From positions 1 to 11,860 of the forward strand of contig CAMJQX010000027.1 of the NCBI GenBank assembly GCA_946408145.1: a stretch of 11,860 bases of DNA, read 5' to 3'. Numbering within the stretch: the stretch's first letter is position 1; every line of letters starts with the position of its first letter. This document shows, piece after piece, positions 4,971 to 11,149 of the stretch. The notes under the pieces are model-generated. The model was given only the letters and a program-made list of their open reading frames with translations. It was not told where the DNA came from and ran no database searches. This DNA is from an uncultured Clostridia bacterium. Lineage in GTDB: Bacteria; Bacillota_A; Clostridia; Oscillospirales; Oscillospiraceae. Position numbers and translations under genes: made by a program.

Positions 4971-7364
4971 ATGATGAACGATTTTGAAAAACGCTATATC
5001 GCCGCACGAAAGGCCGTAGTACGCGCTGACTTCGCCGGTCTCAACGATCGGCAGATCGAGGCCGTCATGGCCACGGAGGGCCCCCTGCTCATACTCGCCG
5101 GCGCCGGAAGCGGCAAGACCACCGTGCTCATTAACCGCATCGCCAATCTCCTCAAATACGGAAGGGCAGGAGACTCGGACGAGCTGCCCGCGGACGCGGA
5201 CGAGGAGAAGCTGCAAATCCTGCTGCGCGGCGGCAGGGAGGCGCAGAGGCTCGCGGCGCTCGAGCCCGTCGCGCCCTGGCGGATCCTCGCCATCACCTTT
5301 ACCAACAAAGCCGCGGGCGAACTCAAGGAGCGCCTGGAGCGGATGCTGGGCGAGGACGCAAACGACATCTGGGCCTGCACCTTTCACTCCGCCTGCGTGC
5401 GCATCCTGCGGCGCGACGCCGAGCGTCTCGGCTTCAACACCGGATTTTCGATCTATGACACGGCCGACAGCCAGAGCCTTGTCAAGCGCATCCTCAAGGA
5501 CATGGATCTTGACGAGAAGAGTTATCCTCCGCGCTCGCTGATCGCCGAGATCAGCCGCGCGAAGGACGCCTGCGTAGGCCCCGCGGAGTACATCGAGCAG
5601 GCCCGCGCCGGCAGCGACGCGAGACGCGTCAAGATCGGGCAGGTCTATCAGGAGTACATGCGCCGCCTCTTCGCGGCCAACGCCATGGACTTTGACGATC
5701 TGATCGCCTTCACGGTCAAGCTCCTGCGGGAGGATGAGGAGTGCCGCGCCTATTGGCAGCGGAAATTCCAGTACGTGCTCATAGACGAGTATCAGGACAC
5801 CAATCACCTGCAGTATCTGCTGGCCTCCACACTCGCCGGCGGTACCGGCAACATCTGCGTGGTCGGCGATGACGACCAGAGCATCTATAAATTCCGCGGC
5901 GCGACGATCGAGAACATCTTATCCTTTGAGAGCCAATATCCCAGGTGCCGCACGATCCGCCTCGAGCAGAACTACCGCAGCACGGGGCACATCCTCGACG
6001 CAGCCAACGCCGTGATCCGCAACAACTTCGGCCGCAAGGGCAAGGAGCTCTGGACAAATGCGGGCGCCGGCGACCCGATCGAGCTGTACTGTGCCGACAA
6101 CGAGCACGACGAGGCGCAGTACGTCGCCTCGAAGATCCTCGCAAACTACGGCTCCGGCGCCAACTGGCGTGACCACGCGGTGCTCTACCGCATGAACGCG
6201 CAGTCGAGCCAGCTTGAATTTGCCTTCAAGCGCAACGGCATCCCCTACCGTATCTTCGGCGGTACGCGCTTCTTTGACCACACCGAGGTCAAGGACATGC
6301 TCGCCTATCTGAACGTGATCTGCACGCCGGCGGACGACCTGCGTCTTGCGCGCATCATAAACGTCCCCGCGCGCGGCATCGGCGAGCGCAGCATCGAGAC
6401 CGTGCGTCAGCTCGCAGCCGACAACGGGACGAGCATGTATGAGATCCTCCGCACGGCAGACCGTTGGCCCGAGCTCTCCCGCCCCGCTTTGAAAATGCGG
6501 CAGTTCACGCAGATGATCGAAGGGCTGCGCGCCTTTGCAAAAGTCAATCCCCCCGACGCGCTCTACGACGAGCTGCTGGAAAAGACCGGCTATTTGCTCG
6601 CGCTTGAACAGTCCGGCGACGACAAGGATCAGACCCGCGCCGAGAACGTCAAGGAACTCAAGAGCTCCATCCTCCAATATATGAAGGAGTCCGGCGATCT
6701 GACGCTGGAGGGCTATCTGGCAAACGTCGCGCTGTACACCGATCTCGACAACTACGACAAAGACGCCGACAGCGTGGTCATGATGACCATGCACAGCGCC
6801 AAGGGCCTCGAATTCCCTACCGTCTATATCGTCGGAGCGGAGGAGAGCATTTTCCCCGGCATCCGCGCCATCGGCGAGCCGGAGGAGATGGAGGAGGAGC
6901 GCAGGCTCTGCTATGTTGCGATCACGCGGGCCAAGCGTCACCTGATCCTCACCTGCGCGCGCCAGCGCATGCTTTTCGGCCGCACGACGGCCAACCGGGT
7001 CTCCCGCTTCGTTGACGAGATCCCGGAGGAGGATATCAAAAAGAGCGTGCCCAGGGGCTACGGCTACCGGGAACCGAGCCGCGAGCAGAGAGCATACGGC
7101 TATGCCGCGCAGCGCAGCACACAACCCCAGCGCCCCGCCGCCATCCGTCCGCCCGCGCAGCCGAAACCTGGCGCTGCAAAACAGAGCGCCCCGGCCGCAG
7201 CTTTCGAAGTCGGCGACCGCGTCAAGCATAAGGCCTTCGGCCCCGGCCGGATCGTCAAGAAAATGCCGATGGGCGGCGATTTCCTGATCGAGATCGATTT
7301 CGACCAGCTCGGGCCGAAGAAGCTGATGCTCCGCGCAGCCGCCATCAACATGACCAAGCTTTGA
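4971..7364 (+). CDS. pcrA: ATP-dependent DNA helicase PcrA (UvrD/Rep family, SF1A)
   Basis: 3'-5' DNA helicase for nucleotide excision repair, replication-fork and plasmid functions, and for removing RNA polymerase from DNA. From ATG 4971 (797 aa): LNDRQIEAV Q-motif (24-32), Walker A GAGSGKT (44-50), motif Ia AITFTNKAAGE (107-117), Walker B/motif II DEYQDTN (272-278), motif III GDDDQSIYKFRG (299-310), motif V MTMHSAKGLEF (about 605-615) and motif VI CYVAITRAKR (about 648-657). A Pro/Ala/Gln-rich linker (about 690-743) leads to a Tudor-like RNA-polymerase-binding module (744-797, VGDRVKHKAFGPGRIV). About 35 extra residues (64-100) lie between the Walker A helix and motif Ia compared with Bacillus PcrA. 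ATG 4974 is an equal alternative start. No Shine-Dalgarno site is visible, in keeping with a predicted leaderless mRNA. The transporter follows 4 nt after the stop. Confidence 0.96.
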   Translation: MMNDFEKRYIAARKAVVRADFAGLNDRQIEAVMATEGPLLILAGAGSGKTTVLINRIANLLKYGRAGDSDELPADADEEKLQILLRGGREAQRLAALEPVAPWRILAITFTNKAAGELKERLERMLGEDANDIWACTFHSACVRILRRDAERLGFNTGFSIYDTADSQSLVKRILKDMDLDEKSYPPRSLIAEISRAKDACVGPAEYIEQARAGSDARRVKIGQVYQEYMRRLFAANAMDFDDLIAFTVKLLREDEECRAYWQRKFQYVLIDEYQDTNHLQYLLASTLAGGTGNICVVGDDDQSIYKFRGATIENILSFESQYPRCRTIRLEQNYRSTGHILDAANAVIRNNFGRKGKELWTNAGAGDPIELYCADNEHDEAQYVASKILANYGSGANWRDHAVLYRMNAQSSQLEFAFKRNGIPYRIFGGTRFFDHTEVKDMLAYLNVICTPADDLRLARIINVPARGIGERSIETVRQLAADNGTSMYEILRTADRWPELSRPALKMRQFTQMIEGLRAFAKVNPPDALYDELLEKTGYLLALEQSGDDKDQTRAENVKELKSSILQYMKESGDLTLEGYLANVALYTDLDNYDKDADSVVMMTMHSAKGLEFPTVYIVGAEESIFPGIRAIGEPEEMEEERRLCYVAITRAKRHLILTCARQRMLFGRTTANRVSRFVDEIPEEDIKKSVPRGYGYREPSREQRAYGYAAQRSTQPQRPAAIRPPAQPKPGAAKQSAPAAAFEVGDRVKHKAFGPGRIVKKMPMGGDFLIEIDFDQLGPKKLMLRAAAINMTKL

Positions 7365-7368
7365 CACC

Positions 7369-8244
7369 ATGAAAATGACTGACCGCCGTGCCGCAGGACG
7401 TTTCGCGCTCTTATCCGCCGCCCTGCTCTGGGGCACTTCCTTCGTGATCCTGAAAAACACGCTCGAGAGCGTGGGCACACTGTGGATCCTCGCGGTCCGC
7501 TTCACGCTCGCGGCGCTGCTCTTCGGCGTCGCAGCGGGAAAGCGGCTCGCGCGGCTCAGCCGCCGCATGCTGAAGGGCGGCGTGCTGCTCGGGCTCTGTC
7601 TCGCCGCGGCATACATCACGCAGACCTATGGGCTGAAATACACAACACCCGGGAAAAACGCCTTTTTAACGGCGGTATACTGCGTGCTGGTCCCCTTTCT
7701 GGCCTGGGGTCTCTATCGGAGAAAACCCATGCCGCGGCACGTGCTGGCCGCCCTTCTGTGCCTCATCGGGATCGGCTTCGTCTCGCTCGGCGATCTGGAA
7801 GGCGGCCTCAACAAGGGCGATCTGCTTACGCTCGTCTGCGGCGTTTTCTATGCGCTGCAGATCGTCGTCGTCGAGCACTTCGGCGGCGGAGACGGTGACG
7901 CGCTCAGTCTCTCGGCCGTTCAGTTCGCCGTGGCCGCGCTTGTCTGCTGGGCAGGTGCATTGCCGTTAGAGCCCGTGCCCGTCGGCGTGCCGCCCGGCGC
8001 CTGGCTCAACATCGCATACATGGGCTTTGTCTGCACCGGATTGTGCTTCTTTCTGGAGGCCTGGGGCATGAAATATACGCCCTCCTCTACAGCTGCGGTG
8101 CTGCTCACGCTCGAGTCGGTTTTCGGCACGCTGACCTCCGTGCTGTTCTATGGAGAACAGATGACGCCAAAGCTCCTGATCGGCTTTGCGCTGATCTTTT
8201 TCTCGGTATTGCTCTCCGAGACCGGATTTCGATTCAAACAATAA
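7369..8244 (+). CDS. DMT-superfamily permease, EamA family
   Basis: Integral membrane protein of the drug/metabolite transporter superfamily; the substrate is unknown. Its 291 residues form two EamA repeats (about 11-139 and 151-284), each with five predicted membrane helices. Repeat 1 has LLWGTSFVILKN (19-30) and YGLKYTTPGKNAFLTAVYCV (87-106). Repeat 2 has the matching AWGMKYTPSSTAAVLLTLE (231-249), with the Glu before VFG that is typical of the family. The start ATG is 4 nt after the pcrA stop, with no convincing Shine-Dalgarno site. Translation is therefore probably coupled to pcrA; ATG 7375 is an alternative. The join with pcrA looks positional rather than functional. A terminator follows 16 nt after the stop. 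Members export amino acids, purines or other metabolites, so no substrate is proposed. Confidence 0.93.
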   Translation: MKMTDRRAAGRFALLSAALLWGTSFVILKNTLESVGTLWILAVRFTLAALLFGVAAGKRLARLSRRMLKGGVLLGLCLAAAYITQTYGLKYTTPGKNAFLTAVYCVLVPFLAWGLYRRKPMPRHVLAALLCLIGIGFVSLGDLEGGLNKGDLLTLVCGVFYALQIVVVEHFGGGDGDALSLSAVQFAVAALVCWAGALPLEPVPVGVPPGAWLNIAYMGFVCTGLCFFLEAWGMKYTPSSTAAVLLTLESVFGTLTSVLFYGEQMTPKLLIGFALIFFSVLLSETGFRFKQ

Positions 8245-8260
8245 GGATTCAAATAATAAT
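8231..8260 (+). repeat. Tandem 15-bp duplication across the permease stop codon
   Basis: GATTCAAACAATAAG (8231-8245) is followed directly by GATTCAAATAATAAT (8246-8260); 13 of 15 bases match. The first copy carries the codons for the final residues and the TAA stop. The second repeats a Phe-Lys codon pair and, in the same frame, supplies two more TAA triplets just before the terminator hairpin. Confidence 0.7.
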
Positions 8261-8300
8261 CGAGAGGCTTTCCGATTTTGGAAAGCCTCTCGGCATTTTT
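8261..8300. terminator. Bidirectional intrinsic terminator between the permease and DUF554 genes
   Basis: Perfect 13-bp stem CGAGAGGCTTTCC (8261-8273) / GGAAAGCCTCTCG (8280-8292), loop GATTTT. On the plus strand it is followed by GCATTTTT; on the minus strand by ATTATTATTTG, a weaker U-rich tail. It serves two convergent genes; the DUF554 stop codon lies 6 nt from the stem. Confidence 0.93.
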
Positions 8301-9012
8301 ATGAAAACAAGCCTTTCAGCAGTTGAACGACCGGGAAATACGCGATCGGAAGAAAGATCGCCGGGAGCATGTTTGCGACCCGTATCCGCTCCTTGCCGAG
8401 GCCGAGCATGTTGATCGCCATGCCCATCAGGATCACGCCGCCCACGGCGGACATCTCCGTGACCGTCGCGGTGCTCAGTACCGGGGCCAGCAGGCCGGAC
8501 AGCAGCGTCAGCCCGCCTTGAAAGATCAGAATGAAAAGGATCGAACAGGTGACGCCGAAGCCCATCGCCGCGCCAAAGGCCATGGAGGAGACGAAATCGA
8601 GCGTGCTCTTGGCGTAGATGATGCTGTAGTCGTGCTTGATGCCCGCCTCAAGCGATCCCACGATGGTCATAGAGCCGATGCAGAACAGGATGCACGCGGA
8701 GACGAAGCCCTCCGTGAAGCGGCTCTCTCCCCCGCCGTTTTTGAACAGCTTTCCCTTGATCCAGTCGCCCGCGTGCTCAATGCCGTCGTCGATGCGGATC
8801 CACTCGCCGAGCGCGGTGCCGATCACCATGCAGACGATCACACACAAGACGTCGGCGGTTCCAATGGCGCTGGAGACGCCGATCAGCATCGTACAGAGCG
8901 CCAGCGCTTTCATCAGCGCGTCCTGCAGGCTGACTTTCAGGCGATTGCGCAGGAGGATGCCGAGCAGGCTCCCCGCAAGCACCGTCGCCATATTGACAAA
9001 TACCGCGATCAT
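8299..9012 (-). CDS. DUF554 family membrane protein (YdfK/YqgA-like)
   Basis: Polytopic membrane protein of uncharacterised family DUF554; a transport role is often supposed but not shown. Its 237 residues contain about six or seven hydrophobic segments. Family-typical stretches are the opening VFVNMATVLAGSLLGILLRN (4-23), GTALGEWIRIDDGIE (65-79), and FCIGSMTIVGSLEAG (110-124), which matches the conserved FCxGxMTxxGS motif. A hydrophobic C-terminal part holds GGVILMGMAINMLGL (191-205). ATG 9012 overlaps the chorismate mutase stop (ATGA), with GAGGGGAT upstream inside that gene, so the two are translationally coupled. It shares the promoter and leader at 9363-9546. The coupling hints at a link to aromatic or chorismate metabolism, but this is inference only. 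Confidence 0.92.
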   Translation of the reverse strand: MIAVFVNMATVLAGSLLGILLRNRLKVSLQDALMKALALCTMLIGVSSAIGTADVLCVIVCMVIGTALGEWIRIDDGIEHAGDWIKGKLFKNGGGESRFTEGFVSACILFCIGSMTIVGSLEAGIKHDYSIIYAKSTLDFVSSMAFGAAMGFGVTCSILFILIFQGGLTLLSGLLAPVLSTATVTEMSAVGGVILMGMAINMLGLGKERIRVANMLPAIFLPIAYFPVVQLLKGLFS

Positions 9013-9329
9013 TTCTCTATCCCCTCTTCGCAGCAGACGTTTTCCATTTTTTCCGGAGATCCTTGCTCTGTCCTCATGCGTTCCTGTTTCGCCCTGGACA
9101 GCTCCAGGATCGACGTATACAGCGCCGCGGCGTCGGCTTCGAGCCCTTCCGGACTCTCCTGCGCGATCCGCAAAAAGATCTGTTTCTCCCGCTCAGGGTC
9201 CGTTACCGGCAGACCGTTTTTTATTTTATAGACGCCGATCTCCTCAACGATCGCCATGCGGCGGCAGAAAAGCCGCAAAAGCTCCGTGTCGATCTCGTCA
9301 AGCTCTCTGCGAAAGTCCTGAAGATCCAT
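9009..9329 (-). CDS. Stand-alone chorismate mutase, AroQ fold
   Basis: Converts chorismate to prephenate in the cytoplasm, the branch step to phenylalanine and tyrosine. The 106-residue all-helical monofunctional domain aligns without gaps to E. coli P-protein chorismate mutase over its active site: R7 (Ec R11), R24 (R28), K35 (K39), D44 (D48), R47 (R51), E48 (E52), S78 (S84) and Q82 (Q88). The full catalytic set is present, so the enzyme should be active. Residues 89-106 are a polar tail outside the usual fold, ending in VCCEEGIEK. No prephenate dehydratase, dehydrogenase or DAHP synthase is fused or adjacent. AAGGG upstream of ATG 9329 is the probable ribosome binding site. A strong promoter and an intrinsic terminator precede the gene, suggesting attenuation. 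Confidence 0.93.
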   Translation of the reverse strand: MDLQDFRRELDEIDTELLRLFCRRMAIVEEIGVYKIKNGLPVTDPEREKQIFLRIAQESPEGLEADAAALYTSILELSRAKQERMRTEQGSPEKMENVCCEEGIEK

Positions 9330-9362
9330 CCTCTGTTCCCTTCTCAGTCCGAAAGATGCGGC

Positions 9363-9394
9363 AAAACGAAAACCGCACAGGGAAAACTGTGCGG
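9363..9394 (-). terminator. Intrinsic terminator ahead of the chorismate mutase gene
   Basis: Read on the minus strand: CCGCACAG (9394-9387), loop TTTTCC, CTGTGCGG (9380-9373), then TTTTCGTTTT. It lies 33 nt upstream of the chorismate mutase ATG and about 200 nt after the sigF stop. It can end spoIIA transcripts, and also those from the promoter at 9518-9546, in which case it works as an attenuator. Confidence 0.88.
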
Positions 9395-9511
9395 CAGAAA
9401 GCGAAAGAACTAGCCTGCGCCGTGCACAGATCCTTCTCGGCGCACGCGGGCGTTCAAAGGATAGCTGCGGCGTATGAGCCTTCCTGTGTGCCGATCCCCT
9501 TCCGGAAGTAT
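9363..9511 (-). promoter_or_regulatory. Predicted attenuator leader (or ~150-nt small RNA) upstream of chorismate mutase
   Basis: Between the promoter and the terminator is about 115 nt of structured leader. ATCCTT (9462-9457) can pair AAGGAT (9435-9430). CTGTGC (9429-9424), with GGC (9421-9419) after a two-base bulge, can pair GCCGCACAG (9395-9387), the 5' arm of the terminator; that would be an antiterminator. I find no T-box core and no riboswitch that I recognise. I also see no convincing leader peptide with a run of Phe or Tyr codons behind a start codon. A free-standing small RNA ending at the terminator is equally compatible with the sequence. Confidence 0.5.
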
Positions 9512-9517
9512 GGACAC

Positions 9518-9546
9518 ACTATATCGTCTTATCGAAATGCTGTCAA
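9518..9546 (-). promoter_or_regulatory. Strong sigma-A-type promoter of the chorismate mutase-DUF554 operon
   Basis: Perfect TTGACA (9546-9541), exactly 17 nt, TATAGT (9523-9518), read on the minus strand. The predicted start is near 9511. It lies 50 nt past the sigF stop. Bases 9541-9555 are identical to 546-560 at the alaS promoter. Confidence 0.9.
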
Positions 9547-9596
9547 GGATTATCTCGGGATCTTCAACAAAAAACAAGCCATATTTTTAAGCATTT

Positions 9597-10307
9597 TCAC
9601 GATTCATAGCGTTCACGCAGGCGCTCGACCGCCCGTTTCTCCAGGCGGGAGATCTGTACCTGCGAAACGCGCAGCACTTTGGCGCAGTTTTGCTGCGTGA
9701 GGCCGTGATAATAGCGCAGCGCGATGACCTTCCGCTCCCGCTCCGGCAGCTCCTCGATAAGGCTGCGGAGATTCACCTGCTCCAGCATGCGCTCCTCCGC
9801 ACCGTAATCCCCGAGCACAAGCTCCAGCGTGAAGCCGTCCTCACCGCTCTCGCGCTGCAGGCTCTCGGTCGGGCCGTTCGCAGCCTCGGCCACGGCGATC
9901 TCCTCAGGATCGAGCCCGGTTTCCGCCGCCAGCTCCGACAGATGCGGCTCGCGTCCGAGGCGCTGCTCCAGCTGCTGCCGCGCGGCAAAGATTTTCGCGG
10001 CCCGCTCCTTGAGCCCGCGGCTGACCTTCACGGCGCCGTCGTCGCGCAGGAAGCGTCGGATCTCCCCCGCGATCTTCGGCACCGCGTAGGTGGAGAACTG
10101 TGTGCCGAAGTCCGGATCGAAGCCCTCGAGCGCCTTCAAAAAGCCGAGACAGCCGAGTTGATACAGATCCTCCGGGTCGACGCCGCGGCCGAAATAGCGC
10201 CGCGCAACGCTCCATATAAGCCCGCTGTTCTCCTCGAGCAGGCGTCCCGCGGCCTCCTTGTCTCCGTGTCCGGCCGCATGCAGCTCGGACAGCATGTTTT
10301 CGTTCAT
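9597..10307 (-). CDS. sigF: Forespore RNA polymerase sigma factor SigF
   Basis: First compartment-specific sigma factor of sporulation, active in the forespore after release from SpoIIAB. Its 236 residues cover region 2 (about 27-98, with LYQLGCLGFLKALEGFDP and FSTYAVPKIAGEIRRFLRDD), region 3 (about 99-150) and region 4 (about 178-234), whose helix-turn-helix reads GLTQQNCAKVLRVSQVQISR (202-221). Size and order match the Bacillus spoIIAC gene. ATG 10307 overlaps the spoIIAB stop as ATGA and has only a weak Shine-Dalgarno site, so translation is coupled to spoIIAB; this should keep the sigma factor and its inhibitor in ratio. I see no strong terminator directly after the stop; read-through would reach the hairpin at 9363-9394. 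Confidence 0.97.
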   Translation of the reverse strand: MNENMLSELHAAGHGDKEAAGRLLEENSGLIWSVARRYFGRGVDPEDLYQLGCLGFLKALEGFDPDFGTQFSTYAVPKIAGEIRRFLRDDGAVKVSRGLKERAAKIFAARQQLEQRLGREPHLSELAAETGLDPEEIAVAEAANGPTESLQRESGEDGFTLELVLGDYGAEERMLEQVNLRSLIEELPERERKVIALRYYHGLTQQNCAKVLRVSQVQISRLEKRAVERLRERYES

Positions 10308-10744
10308 CCGACACGGCTCCGGCGGAAGATGCGGCGGCGCATCGAGACGGTCGTGCCCTTTCCCGGCTGTGAACGCACATGCAGGCTGTCCGTAAAGCTC
10401 TGCATGATCGTAAAGCCCATGCCGCTGCGCTCCTCGCCGCCGGTCGTATACAGCGGCTCCATGGCCTTCTGCACGTTCTCCATGCCGACGCCCCAGTCGC
10501 GCACCGCAATGTCGAGCGTATCCTCGCCCAGTATGCGCAGGCGCATGCGGATCCGGCCGAGCTCCTGCGGATAGGCGTGGACGATGCAGTTGGTGACCGC
10601 CTCGCTTACGGCCGTCTTGATATCGCCCAGCTCCTCCATGGTCGGATCGAGCTGGGAGGCGAAGGCCGCGGCCGCGGCGCGCGCGAAGGCCTCGTTCGCG
10701 CTGCTGCTCGGAAAGTCGATGCTTATGTAGTTTTTGATGTTCAT
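10304..10744 (-). CDS. spoIIAB: Anti-sigma-F factor / serine kinase SpoIIAB
   Basis: GHKL-fold protein that binds and inhibits sigma-F and phosphorylates SpoIIAA. In 146 residues: NEAFAR (17-22, R22 corresponding to Bacillus R20, used in sigma and SpoIIAA contact), the N-box EAVTNCIVHAY (48-58) with E48 and N52 for catalysis and Mg-ATP, the G1 box DWGVGM (83-88) and the G2 box SGMGFTIMQSF (107-117). QLDPTMEELGDIKTAVSEAV (31-50) is nearly the Bacillus sequence. ATG 10744 lies one base after the spoIIAA stop, and its AGGAGGA site is formed by the last codons of spoIIAA. The C-terminal RRRIFRRSRVG is a basic tail that varies in the family. Confidence 0.97.
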   Translation of the reverse strand: MNIKNYISIDFPSSSANEAFARAAAAAFASQLDPTMEELGDIKTAVSEAVTNCIVHAYPQELGRIRMRLRILGEDTLDIAVRDWGVGMENVQKAMEPLYTTGGEERSGMGFTIMQSFTDSLHVRSQPGKGTTVSMRRRIFRRSRVG

Positions 10745-10745
10745 A

Positions 10746-11063
10746 TTATCCTCCTATCGTCGCGAGATGAACGATTTTGTCTACGCCGGCGCAGCTGAGT
10801 ACGCGCCGGGCCTGTCCGACCGGGTTTTCGACGCTGAGGCTGCCGCCGAGCTCCCGCATCCGGCGGCTGAGACGCACGATCAGCGCGACGCCGGAGGAGT
10901 CCATAAATCGCAGGTCCGACAGATCCAGCACGCAGCGCCGCGGCAGATACTCGTCGAGCAGCTCCGTAATCTTCCGCATCGTTTCACGCGCGGCGTGGTG
11001 ATCGAGCTCGCCGGAAAGATAGACCGTCAGCCGGCCGGACAGATAGGTGAACGAAATGCTCAT
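10746..11063 (-). CDS. spoIIAA: Anti-anti-sigma factor SpoIIAA (STAS domain)
   Basis: Unphosphorylated SpoIIAA frees sigma-F by capturing SpoIIAB; it is reset by SpoIIAB phosphorylation and reactivated by the SpoIIE phosphatase (established for Bacillus; spoIIE is not in this window). The 105-residue STAS domain has GELDHHAARE (18-27) and the phospho-site loop FMDSSGVALI (53-62). S56, directly after D55, corresponds to phosphorylated Ser58 of Bacillus. AGGAG (11076-11072) is 8 nt from the ATG. This is the first gene of the operon, immediately downstream of the valS terminator. No convincing sigma-H promoter was found; a TATAAT at 11120-11115 is the only candidate. Confidence 0.96.
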   Translation of the reverse strand: MSISFTYLSGRLTVYLSGELDHHAARETMRKITELLDEYLPRRCVLDLSDLRFMDSSGVALIVRLSRRMRELGGSLSVENPVGQARRVLSCAGVDKIVHLATIGG

Positions 11064-11078
11064 GTTCTTCTCTCCTGT

Positions 11079-11116
11079 AAAAAAGAATCGGGGCTGTGAT
11101 CTCTCACAGTCCCGAT
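11079..11116 (-). terminator. Intrinsic terminator of valS
   Basis: On the minus strand ATCGGGACTGTGA (11116-11104), loop GAGA, TCACAGCCCCGAT (11099-11087), then TTCTTTTTT. Twelve of 13 positions pair, with one A-C mismatch. It ends 3 nt before the AGGAG site of spoIIAA, leaving little room for a spoIIA promoter downstream of it. Confidence 0.92.
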
Positions 11117-11120
11117 TATA
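11115..11120 (-). promoter_or_regulatory. Candidate -10 box for the spoIIA operon
   Basis: A perfect TATAAT on the minus strand, overlapping the first two bases of the valS terminator stem. No good -35 lies at 16-18 nt; TCGACA (11147-11142) is 21 nt away, which is too far. The expected sigma-H pattern (AGGAnnT then GAAT) is not seen. Weak call. Confidence 0.3.
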
Positions 11121-11149
11121 ATGATTGTCGCCTGCAGAATCTGTCGAAT

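Noticed and set aside
5919..7619. 566-codon minus-strand open frame opposite pcrA
   Set aside because: The opposite strand encodes all the UvrD-family helicase motifs, and the antisense product resembles no protein family that I know.
8323..9231. 302-codon plus-strand frame opposite DUF554 and chorismate mutase, rich in Asp/His/Arg
   Set aside because: It is a shadow of two conserved minus-strand genes; the repeated DH/DQ-type dipeptides are antisense codons of hydrophobic residues.
9483..9511. CTTCCGGAAGG near the start of the chorismate mutase leader as an SRP RNA tetraloop region
   Set aside because: The following GCAGCC and the matching distal helix of SRP RNA are absent.
9363..9511. 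Phe-rich leader peptide (TTCTTT, TTT codons just before the terminator)
   Set aside because: The Phe codons follow an in-frame TAG, and in the other frames no start codon with a ribosome site precedes them.
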